Source of the DNA: Nocardia brasiliensis NBRC 14402 | GTDB lineage: Bacteria; Actinomycetota; Actinomycetes; Mycobacteriales; Mycobacteriaceae | Direction: 5' to 3' | Assembly: GCF_000308475.2 (NCBI RefSeq) | Contig: NZ_BAFT02000065.1 | Location: forward strand, 124,001 to 188,000 | Length of the DNA: 64,000 nt | Part shown: piece after piece, positions 49,984 to 59,030 of the stretch | Numbering within the stretch: the first letter of the stretch is position 1 | Layout: the number at the start of each line of letters is the position of its first letter | The notes under the pieces: model-generated | What the model was told of the DNA's origin: nothing | Database searches by the model: none | The model's input: only the letters and a program-made list of their open reading frames with translations | Position numbers and translations under genes: made by a program

Positions 49984-50846
49984 AAACCGCAGGGGTAGAG
50001 ACCCGTTCGTATCGCAGGCGGCAGCGCGGTGTCATGGTGCTCGGCTACGCGGCCATGGTGTGCGTGCTGATCATCGTCGGGGTGCCGCTGTTCTGGATCT
50101 TCATCACCTCGTTCAAGGAACGCCCCGACATCTACGTGCAGCCCGCGGTGTACTGGCCGCACAGCTGGCGGCCGGAGAACTATTCCGATGCCACGACGAC
50201 GCTGCCGTTCTGGACCTTCCTGCGCAACTCGCTGATCGTCACCGGCGTCGTCTCCGCGGTGAAGTTCGTGCTCGGCGTGTTCAGCGCGTACGGACTGGTG
50301 TTCCTGCGCTATCCGGGCAAGAACGTGGTGTTCCTGGTGATCATCGCGGCGCTGATGGTGCCGAACCAGATCACCGTGATCTCCAACTACGCCCTGGTTT
50401 CCCAGCTCGGCTGGCGAAACACGCTGGTGGGCATCATCGTTCCGCTCTGCGGCGTCGCCTTCGGCACCTTCCTGATGCGCAACCACTTCCTGTCGCTGCC
50501 CTCGGAGGTGATCGAGGCGGCCCGGATGGACGGCGCCAACTGGTGGCGGCTGCTCACCCGGGTGGTGCTGCCGATGTCCGGGCCGACCATGGTCGCGTTC
50601 GCGGTGGTCACCCTCGTCAACGAGTGGAACGAGTACCTCTGGCCGTTCCTGATGGCGGACGGGCCCGAGGTCGCGACGTTGCCGGTGGGCCTCACGCTGC
50701 TGCAGAACACCGAGAACCCGAGCGTCACCAACTGGGGGCCGGTGATGGCGGGCACGCTGCTCACGATGCTGCCCATCCTGCTGGTGTTCCTGGCGCTGCA
50801 ACGTCACATGATCAAAGGCCTCACCTCGGGTGCGGTCAAGGGTTAG
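49980..50846 (+). CDS. ugpE: UgpE, second permease of glycerophosphodiester importer
   Basis: This is a 288-residue inner-membrane permease with six helices. The EAA motif EVIEAARMDGANWWRLLTRVVLPMSGP is complete. An N-terminal MVLGYAAMVCVLIIVGVPLFWIF helix and GTFLMRNHFLSLP before EAA match UgpE. The GTG start overlaps the ugpA stop. It pairs with UgpA to form the pore; the ugpA break would leave it without a partner. Confidence 0.88.
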   Translation: MKTAGVETRSYRRRQRGVMVLGYAAMVCVLIIVGVPLFWIFITSFKERPDIYVQPAVYWPHSWRPENYSDATTTLPFWTFLRNSLIVTGVVSAVKFVLGVFSAYGLVFLRYPGKNVVFLVIIAALMVPNQITVISNYALVSQLGWRNTLVGIIVPLCGVAFGTFLMRNHFLSLPSEVIEAARMDGANWWRLLTRVVLPMSGPTMVAFAVVTLVNEWNEYLWPFLMADGPEVATLPVGLTLLQNTENPSVTNWGPVMAGTLLTMLPILLVFLALQRHMIKGLTSGAVKG

Positions 50847-50862
50847 AAACAGGAGAAACCAC

Positions 50863-52191
50863 GTGTCCACTTCTCAGTTCCCCGCGCTGTCCCGGCGCGG
50901 ATTCCTCGGGCTGGCCGGCACGGCCGCCGCGGGTGCTGTGCTCACCGCGTGCGCCGGCACCGGCGGTGGGTCCAAGCAGTCCGGCGACTCCAACACGATC
51001 AACTTCTGGTCCAACCACCCGGGCAGCTCGAAAGACCAGGAAACCGAGCTGATCAAGCGGTTCACCGAGAAGTTCCCGGACCTGAAGGTGAACCTGATCG
51101 ACGCGGGCAAGAACTACGAGGAGGTGTCGCAGAAGTTCAACGCGGCGCTGTCCGGCGGTGAGCTGCCCGATGTCGTGGTGCTCTCCGATGTCTGGTGGTT
51201 CAACTACGCGCTCAACGGCTCCATCGAACCGCTGGACGCGCACTTCGGCCCCGCGGGCGTGCAGCTCGACGACTACGTCGACTCGCTGGCCTCGGACTAT
51301 CTGTTCAACGGCAAGCACTACGCGCTGCCGTACTCGCGCTCGACGCCGCTGTTCTACTACAACAAGGACGTGTGGGCGAAAGCCGGTCTGCCCGACCGTG
51401 GTCCGAACAGCTGGCAGGAATTCGACGAGTGGGGCCCCAAGATCCAGTCGGTGGTCGGCGACGGCAAGCTCGCGCACGGCTGGGGCGATGCGAAGAACTA
51501 CCTGGCCTGGACCTTCCAGGGTCCGAACTGGACCTTCGGCGGCGCGTACTCCGATCAGTGGACGCTGAAGTTCACCGACCCCGGCACCATCGCGGCGGGC
51601 CAATTCTTCCGCGACATGATCCACACCAAGAAGTACGCGGGCATCAAACCGCAGATCGCCGTCGATTTCGGCACCGGCGTGATCGCCTCCACCATCGCGT
51701 CCACCGGTGACCTCAAGGGCATCAAGCAGAACGCCGAAGGCAAACTGCAGTTCGGCACCGCCTTCCTGCCGCACCCGAACGGGCCCGGCGTCACCACCGG
51801 CGGCGCCGGCCTGGCGATTCCGGCGCGGATCTCGGACCAGCGCAAGATCAACGCGCTCAAGTTCATCGAGTTCATCACCAACCCGACGAACACCGCGTAC
51901 TTCTCGCAGCAGACCGGGTACATGCCGGTGCGCAAGTCGGCCGTCACCGACCCGACCGAACAGGACTTCCTGGCGAAGAACCCGAACGCGAAGGTCGCCA
52001 TCGACCAGCTGCCGCTGACCAAGTCGCAGGACTACGCGCGGGTGTTCGTGCCCGGCGGCGACCAGATCATCGGCACCGGCCTGGAACAGATCGGTCTGCA
52101 GAACGCCGACCCGGCAACGGTTTTCGGCAATGTCACCAGCCAGCTGCAGGCCATCATCGACCGGCAGATCACGCCGAAGCTGCCCAAGTAG
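50863..52191 (+). CDS. ugpB: UgpB, substrate-binding lipoprotein (glycerophosphocholine-type)
   Basis: This is a 442-residue binding lipoprotein. The signal has a twin-arginine motif (LSRRGFLGLAG) and a lipobox (VLTAC near residue 27), so folded export by Tat is likely. The mature part reads INFWSNHPGSSKDQETELIKRF, LKVNLIDAGKNYEEVSQKFNAALSG, FNGKHYALPYSRSTPLFYYNKDVW and NPTNTAYFSQQTGYMPVRKSAV. From memory this closely parallels Mycobacterium tuberculosis UgpB, which binds glycerophosphocholine. The GTG has AGGAGAAACC upstream. Confidence 0.9.
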   Translation: MSTSQFPALSRRGFLGLAGTAAAGAVLTACAGTGGGSKQSGDSNTINFWSNHPGSSKDQETELIKRFTEKFPDLKVNLIDAGKNYEEVSQKFNAALSGGELPDVVVLSDVWWFNYALNGSIEPLDAHFGPAGVQLDDYVDSLASDYLFNGKHYALPYSRSTPLFYYNKDVWAKAGLPDRGPNSWQEFDEWGPKIQSVVGDGKLAHGWGDAKNYLAWTFQGPNWTFGGAYSDQWTLKFTDPGTIAAGQFFRDMIHTKKYAGIKPQIAVDFGTGVIASTIASTGDLKGIKQNAEGKLQFGTAFLPHPNGPGVTTGGAGLAIPARISDQRKINALKFIEFITNPTNTAYFSQQTGYMPVRKSAVTDPTEQDFLAKNPNAKVAIDQLPLTKSQDYARVFVPGGDQIIGTGLEQIGLQNADPATVFGNVTSQLQAIIDRQITPKLPK

Positions 52192-52283
52192 TACCCCTGG
52201 TCCGTCGTGGCGGCGGGCACCCGGCGGCCCGCCGCACTGACCCGGGGGCGCAATTCGATTCATCCGAGGAAAGGCCGACAACG

Positions 52284-53363
52284 ATGGCAACCGTGCAGTT
52301 CGAGAGCGTCACGCACCTGTATCCCGGTGCGCCGACGCCCGCTGTCGACAGCCTGGACATCGACATCGCCGACGGCGAATTCATTGTCCTCGTCGGCCCT
52401 TCGGGCTGCGGGAAGTCGACCAGCCTGCGCATGCTGGCCGGCCTGGAGTCGGTCGAGGACGGGCGCATCCTGATCGGCGGCAAGGACGTCACGGGGCTGC
52501 CGCCGCGCGCCCGCGACGTCGCCATGGTGTTCCAGAGCTACGCGCTGTACCCGAACATGACGGTCGCGCAGAACATGGGCTTCGCGTTGCGCAACGCCGG
52601 CATGAACAAGGCCGACACCCTGGTCCGGGTGCAGGAGGCGGCCAAGATGCTGGAGCTGGAACACCTGCTGGACCGCAAGCCCGCGAAACTGTCCGGCGGA
52701 CAACGGCAACGGGTCGCGATGGGCCGGGCCATCGTGCGCAGGCCGCAGGTGTTCTGCATGGACGAGCCGCTGTCCAACCTGGACGCGAAGCTGCGCGTGA
52801 GCACCCGGTCCCAGATCGCCGCGTTGCAGAAGCGGCTCGGCACCACCACCGTCTACGTCACCCACGATCAGGTGGAGGCGATGACCATGGGCGACCGGGT
52901 CGCCGTGCTGCTCGACGGCAAGCTGCAGCAGATCGCCGCGCCCCGCGAGCTGTACGACAACCCGGTGAACACCTTCGTCGCGGGCTTCATCGGCTCGCCG
53001 GGGATGAACCTGCTGGAGGCGCCGGTCCGGGACGGGGCGGCGGTGCTCGACGACCTGCGTATCCCGTTGCCGCGCACCGCGAAAACCGGCGATCGGGTGA
53101 TCGTCGGCATCCGCCCGGAGTCGTGGGAGGTCAGCACCGACGCCGACGGCCTCACCGTGGCCGCCGAACTACTCGAGGAACTCGGCGCCGAATCCTTCGT
53201 CTACAGCCACGGCGTGGCCGAGGACTGGAACAGCCGCTCCGGCAAGGTGGTCGCCCGAGTGGACCGCCGTTTCCAGGTAGCACTCGGCGACCAACTCCGC
53301 CTCCGCCCCAAACTGGACGACGTCTTCTTCTTCGACGCCGACACCGAAGACCGCCTGCGCTGA
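52284..53363 (+). CDS. ugpC: UgpC, ATPase of the importer
   Basis: This is a 359-residue ABC ATPase of the MalK/UgpC type. Walker A is GPSGCGKST, the signature LSGGQRQR, Walker B VFCMDEPLSNLD, the D-loop SNLD and the H-loop YVTHDQVEAMT. The C-terminal TOBE regulatory domain starts near residue 240 (FIGSPGMNLLEAPV, then VIVGIRPESWEV). The gene order A-E-B-C equals that of mycobacterial ugp. The gene is intact. A terminator follows. Confidence 0.9.
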   Translation: MATVQFESVTHLYPGAPTPAVDSLDIDIADGEFIVLVGPSGCGKSTSLRMLAGLESVEDGRILIGGKDVTGLPPRARDVAMVFQSYALYPNMTVAQNMGFALRNAGMNKADTLVRVQEAAKMLELEHLLDRKPAKLSGGQRQRVAMGRAIVRRPQVFCMDEPLSNLDAKLRVSTRSQIAALQKRLGTTTVYVTHDQVEAMTMGDRVAVLLDGKLQQIAAPRELYDNPVNTFVAGFIGSPGMNLLEAPVRDGAAVLDDLRIPLPRTAKTGDRVIVGIRPESWEVSTDADGLTVAAELLEELGAESFVYSHGVAEDWNSRSGKVVARVDRRFQVALGDQLRLRPKLDDVFFFDADTEDRLR

Positions 53364-53366
53364 CCG

Positions 53367-53393
53367 CGCCGCGGGTCGCCGGGACCCGCGGCG
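53367..53393. terminator. Convergent terminator between ugpC and the M13 peptidase
   Basis: An 11-bp stem (53367-53377 with 53383-53393) with a GCCGG loop lies between convergent stop codons. Confidence 0.68.
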
Positions 53394-53403
53394 GTGCCGC
53401 GCG

Positions 53404-55422
53404 CTACCAGATGCGGACGCGGTCCTCGGGGGCGAGATAGAGGGCGTCCTCGGGGGTTACGTCGAAGGCTTCGTGGAAGCTGTCGATGTTGCGGACCACG
53501 GCGTTGCAGCGGAATTCGGGCGGGGAGTGCGGATCGATGGTGAGCCGGCGGATGGCTTCCTCGGTGCGGGCCTTGGTGCGCCACACCTGGGCCCACCCGT
53601 AGAAGACGCGCTGCAGGCCGGTGAGTCCGTCGAGCACCGGAGCCTCGGCGCCGTCGAGGGAGATCTTGTAGGCCTGCAGAGCGATGGACAGGCCGCCGAG
53701 ATCGCCGATGTTCTCGCCGATGGTGAATTCGCCGTTCACGGTGTGCTCGTCGGACAGGGCCTTGGGCGAGAGCACGCTGTACTGATCGATCAAAGCCTTT
53801 GTCCGCTTACCGAATTCGGCACGGTCGTCATCGGTCCACCAGTCGACCATGTTGCCGTCGCCGTCGTACTTGGCGCCCTGATCGTCGAAACCGTGCCCGA
53901 TCTCGTGGCCGATCACCGCGCCGATACCGCCGTAGTTGGCGGCGTCGTCGGCGTTCATGTCGAAGAACGGCGGCTGCAGGATCGCGGCGGGGAAGACGAT
54001 CTCGTTCATGCCCGGGTTGTAGTAGGCGTTCACGGTCTGCGGCGTCATGAACCATTCGTCGCGATCCACCGGGCCGCCGAGCTTGTTCAGGTCGCGGTCG
54101 TGGTCGGCGGCGTAGCCGCTGCGGTAGTTGCCCACCAGGTCGGCCGGATCGATCCGCACATCGGAGTAGTCCCGCCACTTGTCCGGGTAGCCGATCTTCG
54201 GGGTGAACTTCTCCAGTTTGGCCAGCGCGGCCGCCCTGGTGTCGGCGCCCATCCAGTCCAGCTGGGCGATGTTGCGCCGGTAGGCCTCCTGTAGGTTGGC
54301 GACCAATTCCACCATCCTGGCCTTGGCCTCGGGCGGAAAGTGCTCGGCCACATACAGTTTGCCGACGGCCTCGCCGAGCAGATCCTGCACCAGCGAGACG
54401 CCGCGCTTCCACCGCTCGCGGATCTCCTCGGCGCCGGTGAGCGTGCGCCCGTAGAACGCGAAGTTCTCCGCGACCAGGTCGTCGGTGAGATACGGTGCGC
54501 GCGAACGCAGCAACCGCCACGTCGCCCAGGCCTGCCAATCGGCGAGCGACTCCGCCGCCCACACCTGCGCGAAGGTATCCAGGTAATCCGGTTGCCGGAC
54601 AACGACTTCGGCGAACACCTCCGGGCCCGACGCGGCAACGTGCTCCGCCAGCGCGGAAGTCCATGCCGCCCAATCGAACTCGGGGTGATCGGCGACCAGC
54701 GCGGCGAAGGTGGTCAAGTTGTAGCTGCGCTCGGCGTCGCGGCGGCGCACCACGTCCCAGTGCCCGGCGGCGAGCTTGCGTTCCAGTTCGAACACCCGCT
54801 GCCCGACGGTGTCCAGATCCTGCGGCAGCAGTTCGGCGATCCGGGGATCGGCCGCGGCGATGGCGAACATGCGGCCGATGTGCGCGATGTAAGCCGTGCG
54901 GATCTCGGCATGTTCGTCCTGGCGGTAGTACGACTCGTCGGGCAGACCGAGGCCGGACTGGGTGAGCTGCACCAGGTAGCGAGTGGAGTTCTTGTCGTCG
55001 GTGTCCACGTAGAACCCGAGCGCGCCGCCGACACCGGTGCGCTGCAACCGGCCGAGCAGGGCCGCGAACGCGCTACGGTCGGCGACCTCGTGAATGGCGG
55101 CGAGTTCGGCGGAGATCGGGGCGAGCCCTGCGGCGGCGACCGTCTCGGTGTCCATGAAACTGGTGAACAGATCACCGATCTTGCGTGCGTCGGTGCCCGG
55201 CGCGGCGGCCTCGGCGGAAGCCCGCTCGATGATCGCCTGCACGTCGCGCTCGGCCTGGTCGTACAGGGTGCGGAAGGCACCGTCCACCGCGCGGTCGGCG
55301 GGGATCTCGTAGTCGTCCAGCCATTTGCCGTTGACATGCGCGAACAGGTCGTCCTGCACCCGTACGCCCTGGTCGAGATAGGACAGATCAATACCGGAAG
55401 GACTGGTCAGCTCGGAAGTCAC
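53404..55422 (-). CDS. M13-family zinc metallopeptidase (Zmp1-like)
   Basis: This is a 672-residue neprilysin-type peptidase. The zinc motif is GHEIGHGFDDQGAKYDGDGN (HExxH) and the third ligand region is ENIGDLGGLSIAL. The C-terminal CNAVVRNIDSFHEAFDVTPEDALYLAPEDRVRIW is typical of M13. The N-terminus TSPSGIDLSYLDQGVRVQDDLFAHVNGKWL parallels Mycobacterium Zmp1. There is no signal peptide, as in Zmp1, which is nevertheless found outside the cytosol. GTG 55422 is chosen by alignment to Zmp1; a GTG 18 bases earlier is possible. Confidence 0.9.
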   Translation of the reverse strand: MTSELTSPSGIDLSYLDQGVRVQDDLFAHVNGKWLDDYEIPADRAVDGAFRTLYDQAERDVQAIIERASAEAAAPGTDARKIGDLFTSFMDTETVAAAGLAPISAELAAIHEVADRSAFAALLGRLQRTGVGGALGFYVDTDDKNSTRYLVQLTQSGLGLPDESYYRQDEHAEIRTAYIAHIGRMFAIAAADPRIAELLPQDLDTVGQRVFELERKLAAGHWDVVRRRDAERSYNLTTFAALVADHPEFDWAAWTSALAEHVAASGPEVFAEVVVRQPDYLDTFAQVWAAESLADWQAWATWRLLRSRAPYLTDDLVAENFAFYGRTLTGAEEIRERWKRGVSLVQDLLGEAVGKLYVAEHFPPEAKARMVELVANLQEAYRRNIAQLDWMGADTRAAALAKLEKFTPKIGYPDKWRDYSDVRIDPADLVGNYRSGYAADHDRDLNKLGGPVDRDEWFMTPQTVNAYYNPGMNEIVFPAAILQPPFFDMNADDAANYGGIGAVIGHEIGHGFDDQGAKYDGDGNMVDWWTDDDRAEFGKRTKALIDQYSVLSPKALSDEHTVNGEFTIGENIGDLGGLSIALQAYKISLDGAEAPVLDGLTGLQRVFYGWAQVWRTKARTEEAIRRLTIDPHSPPEFRCNAVVRNIDSFHEAFDVTPEDALYLAPEDRVRIW

Positions 55423-55509
55423 GCTATCCAGTATGCCCACGGACGGGCGGTGCGCAGGTGGGAGTCGGGCCCCCGGCCGCGGCGGGCCGGGGGTGCGGGA
55501 TGGCTGCGG

Positions 55510-55914
55510 TCAGACGGTCTGCGCGACGCGATCGAACTCGCCGTCGTGCGCCCCGAGCAGGAAGGCCTCCCACTCGGCGGGGGTGTAGCGCAGGACGGTG
55601 TCGCCGTGGCGCAACGTGGTGTGTCCCTCGGCGGTGGTGGCGGCGATCAGGGTGCCGTCGGTTCGCCGGTGGGCCCGCAGGCTGTCGAGGAATGCGGTCC
55701 ATTCGGGTGCGGTGACGGTGATGACGGGCTCGTCGGCGGGGTGGTTGGCCGGATCGCGACGGTATTTGCTGTCCCGGACGAGCACCGCAGCACCATCGAA
55801 ACGGACCTCGACACACTGGTTGCCGTTGTTGGACCGGGTCGAAGTGAACCAGCCGGTGGAAACTGACCGGTGGGTAGGGGTGGTGGCCATGGGCTGGATT
55901 TTACACTCCGGCAT
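55510..55914 (-). CDS. Protein with two DUF397-like units in tandem
   Basis: This is a 134-residue protein. The first DUF397 unit reads STGWFTSTRSNNGNQCVEVRFDGAAVLVRDSKYRRDPANH ... VTAPEWTAFLDSLRAH. A shorter second unit reads GTLIAATTAEGHTTLRHGDTVLRYTPAEWEAFLLGAHDGEFD and lacks the N-terminal Trp strand. This looks like a fused or internally duplicated partner, in place of the two separate genes of the first module. The ATG overlaps the end of the XRE regulator gene by 14 bases; ATG 55890 is an alternative. Confidence 0.82.
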   Translation of the reverse strand: MPECKIQPMATTPTHRSVSTGWFTSTRSNNGNQCVEVRFDGAAVLVRDSKYRRDPANHPADEPVITVTAPEWTAFLDSLRAHRRTDGTLIAATTAEGHTTLRHGDTVLRYTPAEWEAFLLGAHDGEFDRVAQTV

Positions 55915-56752
55915 AGGCTCTGATCAGGGTCGATGACTCGTCACGGGCCAGCGATTGTTCTTGTGCGCGAACGTAAGCGAAGCTGAGATCGCGCACCAGA
56001 TCCGGGTCGTCGACCGCCCCGCCGAACACCGCGCTCTCGGCCCAGCCGAAGGTCGGCAACTGCTCGCCCGCGAAGTCGACCAGATGGAAACTGGACCCGC
56101 CGAGCACCGCGCCCGCGGTGGCGGCGAACGGGATCACCCGCACCTCGACCGTGTCGAGCTCATCGATCAGCTCGGCCAGATGGGTCAGCTGTCCGCGCAA
56201 CACCTCGGGCCCGCCGGTCTGCTGCAACAGGGTGCCCTCGCCGATCACGGCGGTGAGTTCCACCGGTTCGACGCCGCGCAGTCGTTCCTGTCGGCGCATC
56301 CGGATCGAGACCAGCTGCTCCACCTGGACCGGGCGGATCATCACGTCGGCGCTGATCAGGGCGCGCGCGTAGTCCTCGGTCTGCAGCAGGCCAGGCACCA
56401 CTAGGCTGTCGTAGCTGCGGATGCTCTGCGCGCCGAATTCCATGCCGTACAACCGCTGTAGTTCGGGGCCGATCAGCGCGGACGACCTGGCCCACCACCC
56501 GCGCTGCTTGCTCGCGTCGAGCAGGGCGAGCAGCTCGGCCCGCTCCTCGGCCTCGACCTCGAGCAGCTCGAGCACCGGACCGATGGTGTTGGTGGTCAGT
56601 ACCCGTCTGCCCTTTTCCACATGCGACCAATTGGCCGGGGTGAAGCCGACCCGTTTGGCGAAACCCGCCGAGTCGAACCCGCGTAGTTCGCGCAGCTCCC
56701 GCAGTCGCAACACCAGTTCCCAGCGGGCAACGGTAGGCGAGACGGGTGCCAT
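55901..56752 (-). CDS. XRE-family regulator with DUF5753 domain
   Basis: This is a 283-residue regulator. The helix-turn-helix is LRLRELRELRGFDSAGFAKRVGFTPANWSHVEKGRR, near residues 14-50. The DUF5753 region follows (YGMEFGAQSIRSYDSLVVPGLLQTEDYARALI; VIPFAATAGAVLGGSSFHLVDFA). It is paired by overlap with a tandem DUF397 gene. An inverted repeat (56792-56806) lies in the spacer to the divergent gene and is its probable operator. The start MAPVSPTVARWE is preferred to an upstream one inside that repeat region. Confidence 0.87.
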   Translation of the reverse strand: MAPVSPTVARWELVLRLRELRELRGFDSAGFAKRVGFTPANWSHVEKGRRVLTTNTIGPVLELLEVEAEERAELLALLDASKQRGWWARSSALIGPELQRLYGMEFGAQSIRSYDSLVVPGLLQTEDYARALISADVMIRPVQVEQLVSIRMRRQERLRGVEPVELTAVIGEGTLLQQTGGPEVLRGQLTHLAELIDELDTVEVRVIPFAATAGAVLGGSSFHLVDFAGEQLPTFGWAESAVFGGAVDDPDLVRDLSFAYVRAQEQSLARDESSTLIRAYAGV

Positions 56753-56791
56753 GACAGGCGATCGTACGCGCGGACGCGGCACCGGCGTGTG

Positions 56792-56806
56792 ACTATTGTC
56801 AATAGT
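56792..56806. promoter_or_regulatory. Inverted repeat in divergent spacer, probable XRE operator
   Basis: ACTATTG, T, CAATAGT: a perfect 7-1-7 repeat 40 bp before the XRE start and 82 bp before the divergent gene. It could control both directions. Confidence 0.6.
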
Positions 56807-56887
56807 GACGCACCGCACTATGGTCGGGTCTCAGCGGTCGATTCACTCCCACTTCACACGATCCACCCGCATCGAGGCAGGTTCGTC

Positions 56888-57391
56888 ATGAGTTTGTCCC
56901 GCACCGAATCCGACGGTCATCCGGGCGTCCCGGACTACACCGCGATTCAGGATGCGCTCGCCCGCTGCCGCAGCTACCGCAAGAACCACGGCCTCTACGG
57001 CATCGTCGACCCGGCGCTGGGCCGCATCATGCTCGAAGTCGGCGCGGTCGGCGCGGTGGTCATGCCCGCCACGCTCGGTCAGCGGGTACGGACACGACTC
57101 ACCGAAACGTCGGCCGAGTCGCGGCCGGGGCCGATCATCGCGCATCCGCGCTCGTCGCGCTGGACCTTCCTGACCGGCCCGACCGACAACTCCTACCTCG
57201 ACACCACGTTGTTCGCCGACCTGTTCCGGGTCTGCGCGTCCGTCGCGCTGCCGGGCAGCCACGTCGTACTGCCCTCGCCCACCGACGAACACACCGGCTA
57301 CCGCAACTGGATCGCGCCGCCCGAGCACGACTTTCGCCGCGAGATGGGCGAGGTGCTGGCCGCTACCCGGGCGTGCGCGAGCGGTGCCTAG
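56888..57391 (+). CDS. Conserved small protein divergent from second XRE/DUF397 module
   Basis: This is a 167-residue soluble protein with the core LGRIMLEVGAVGAVVMPATLGQRVRTRL and PGPIIAHPRSSRWTFLTGP. The WTFLTGP stretch faintly recalls the N-terminal primase-polymerase domains of actinobacterial elements, but no catalytic acidic pair is evident. The ATG has GAGGCAGG upstream. Its stop shares the palindrome CTAG with the stop of the convergent gene. The function is unknown. Confidence 0.7.
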   Translation: MSLSRTESDGHPGVPDYTAIQDALARCRSYRKNHGLYGIVDPALGRIMLEVGAVGAVVMPATLGQRVRTRLTETSAESRPGPIIAHPRSSRWTFLTGPTDNSYLDTTLFADLFRVCASVALPGSHVVLPSPTDEHTGYRNWIAPPEHDFRREMGEVLAATRACASGA

Positions 57392-57873
57392 CGCGGTGTC
57401 GGCGCAGGCGGCGGGGTCAGCGTGATGCTGAACCGGTCCTCGAGATTCTGGTTCCAGTCCCGCTCACACTGGTCGAGCTTGGCCTGGTCGTTGCCCGCCT
57501 TGCTGACGCAGTCGATGAAGTCCTTGCCGCCGGAGTCGACGAAGAAGCTGTAGCCGACGACGGCGAGCACGCCCGCGATGATCATGCCGAAGATGCCGAG
57601 CACCAGGCCGCTGATGGCCATGCCCGTACCGCCCGCGCGACCCGACCGGGCCTTGACCGCCGCGATGATGCCGAAGATGAGCGCGAAGACGCCGAACAGG
57701 AAGCCGCCGATCACGGTCCAGCAGGTGAGCAGCGCGAGGATGCCGAGGACCAGCGCGGTGATCGCGAGGCCCTTGCCCTTCGGCGATTCCTGCCAGTACT
57801 GCCCGGGTTGCTGCCCCGGCGGCGGGTATCCGGGAGGTGGGGGATATTGGCCTGGAGGCGGGTATTGCGACAT
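57388..57873 (-). CDS. DUF4190 domain membrane protein with Pro-rich N-terminus
   Basis: This is a 161-residue protein. The N-terminus is a Pro/Gly/Tyr/Gln-rich repeat (PPPGQYPPPPGYPPPGQQPGQY). The DUF4190 core follows: GLAITALVLGILALLTCWTVIGGFLFGVFALIFGIIAAVKA, then MAISGLVLGIFGMIIAGVLAVVGYSFF, giving three helices. A short exported tail with two Cys ends it (DFIDCVSKAGNDQAKLDQCERDW). Such proteins are common in actinobacteria and their role is unknown. It ends in the CTAG shared with the convergent gene. Confidence 0.8.
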   Translation of the reverse strand: MSQYPPPGQYPPPPGYPPPGQQPGQYWQESPKGKGLAITALVLGILALLTCWTVIGGFLFGVFALIFGIIAAVKARSGRAGGTGMAISGLVLGIFGMIIAGVLAVVGYSFFVDSGGKDFIDCVSKAGNDQAKLDQCERDWNQNLEDRFSITLTPPPAPTPR

Positions 57874-58008
57874 GGATTTCCTCTCCGGGGTGCGCAGGGA
57901 TCGCCTACTGATCGCCCACGCTACGGGCGGATGTTAATAAAGTCGGGCATATCGACCACAGCCGGACAGATGTCGACCCGCGCACCGCGCACGCCCGGGG
58001 CACCGCGG

Positions 58009-58785
58009 CTACTGCGCCCCCAACCGGGCGTGCATCTCCCACACCAGAATTTCCGAGGGTCGCCGGGCGCGCACGCGCTGACCACCGGTGCGGGTCAGCC
58101 GGACCGCGTCGCCCTCGTCCAGGGTGCCGACACCCTCCATGTCCACTTCGCCGCGTGCGACGAACACGTGCAGATACGGCGCGTCGGGCAGATCGATCGG
58201 CTGTTCGGCGTCGCCGGACAGCCGCGCCACGTGCAGCGCCGCATGACTGCTGTTGATGGCGATCGCAGTGCGGTCCCGATAGCGCGGCAGGCCCGCCGCC
58301 ACCGTCACCAGACCCCCGCCGGCCAGCGCGTCATCGATCTCGAGCTGCTGATACCCCGGGGTCAGGCCGGGTTCGTCCGGCACGACCCACATCTGGACGA
58401 AATGCACCGGCTCGTCGTGTTCGGCGCCGTCGAGCCGCCACGAGTCGTTCTTCTCCGAGTGCAGGATGCCGGTTCCGGCGCTCATCCGTTGCGCGAGACC
58501 GGGGTAGATGACACCGCTGTGCCCGAGCGAATCCTGGTGCACCAGACTGCCGCCGAGCACCCACGTGACGATCTCCATGTCCCGATGCGGGTGGGTGTCG
58601 AAGCCCTGACCGGGCGAGACCACGTCTTCGTTGTTGACGAGCAGCAGGCCGTGATGGGTGTTGTCGGGATCGTAGTGCTCCCCGAACGAGAAGGAGTGCT
58701 TCGAATCCAACCAGGAAACCCGCGTCTTCATGCGGTCGCCTGCTCGATGGACGTCGATGTGTGGTGTCGTGAGTGTGGACATCAT
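58009..58785 (-). CDS. Pirin family protein (bicupin)
   Basis: This is a 258-residue cupin protein. The N-terminal cupin holds the metal ligands GFDTHPHRDMEIVTWV (two His) and SAGTGILHSEKN (His, Glu). The C-terminal cupin is degenerate. Bacterial pirins can bind Fe and some have quercetinase activity; others act with transcription factors. The start MMSTLTTPHIDVHRAGDR has GAGGAGGA just upstream. It is divergent from the NUDIX gene. Confidence 0.87.
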   Translation of the reverse strand: MMSTLTTPHIDVHRAGDRMKTRVSWLDSKHSFSFGEHYDPDNTHHGLLLVNNEDVVSPGQGFDTHPHRDMEIVTWVLGGSLVHQDSLGHSGVIYPGLAQRMSAGTGILHSEKNDSWRLDGAEHDEPVHFVQMWVVPDEPGLTPGYQQLEIDDALAGGGLVTVAAGLPRYRDRTAIAINSSHAALHVARLSGDAEQPIDLPDAPYLHVFVARGEVDMEGVGTLDEGDAVRLTRTGGQRVRARRPSEILVWEMHARLGAQ

Positions 58786-59030
58786 GGTCCTCCTCTCGGG
58801 CCCGTGCACCGATCACCTTTCAGGGTAGGAGCACTTCCGTGGCGGTACTCCACATTCCTAGTAAATTGTCCTGCACTCGGCATTTTACGCGAGCGACCAG
58901 CGGGTGAACGCCAGGCGAGCAGAACCGACCGGTCCGCGCGAGCGGTGCCCGGCGCGCCCACCGCGGCCCGCCGTTTCCGGGCCGGATTCGTAACATGATG
59001 TGCCGCAACGAAACCGGAGGTGACGGCGAG

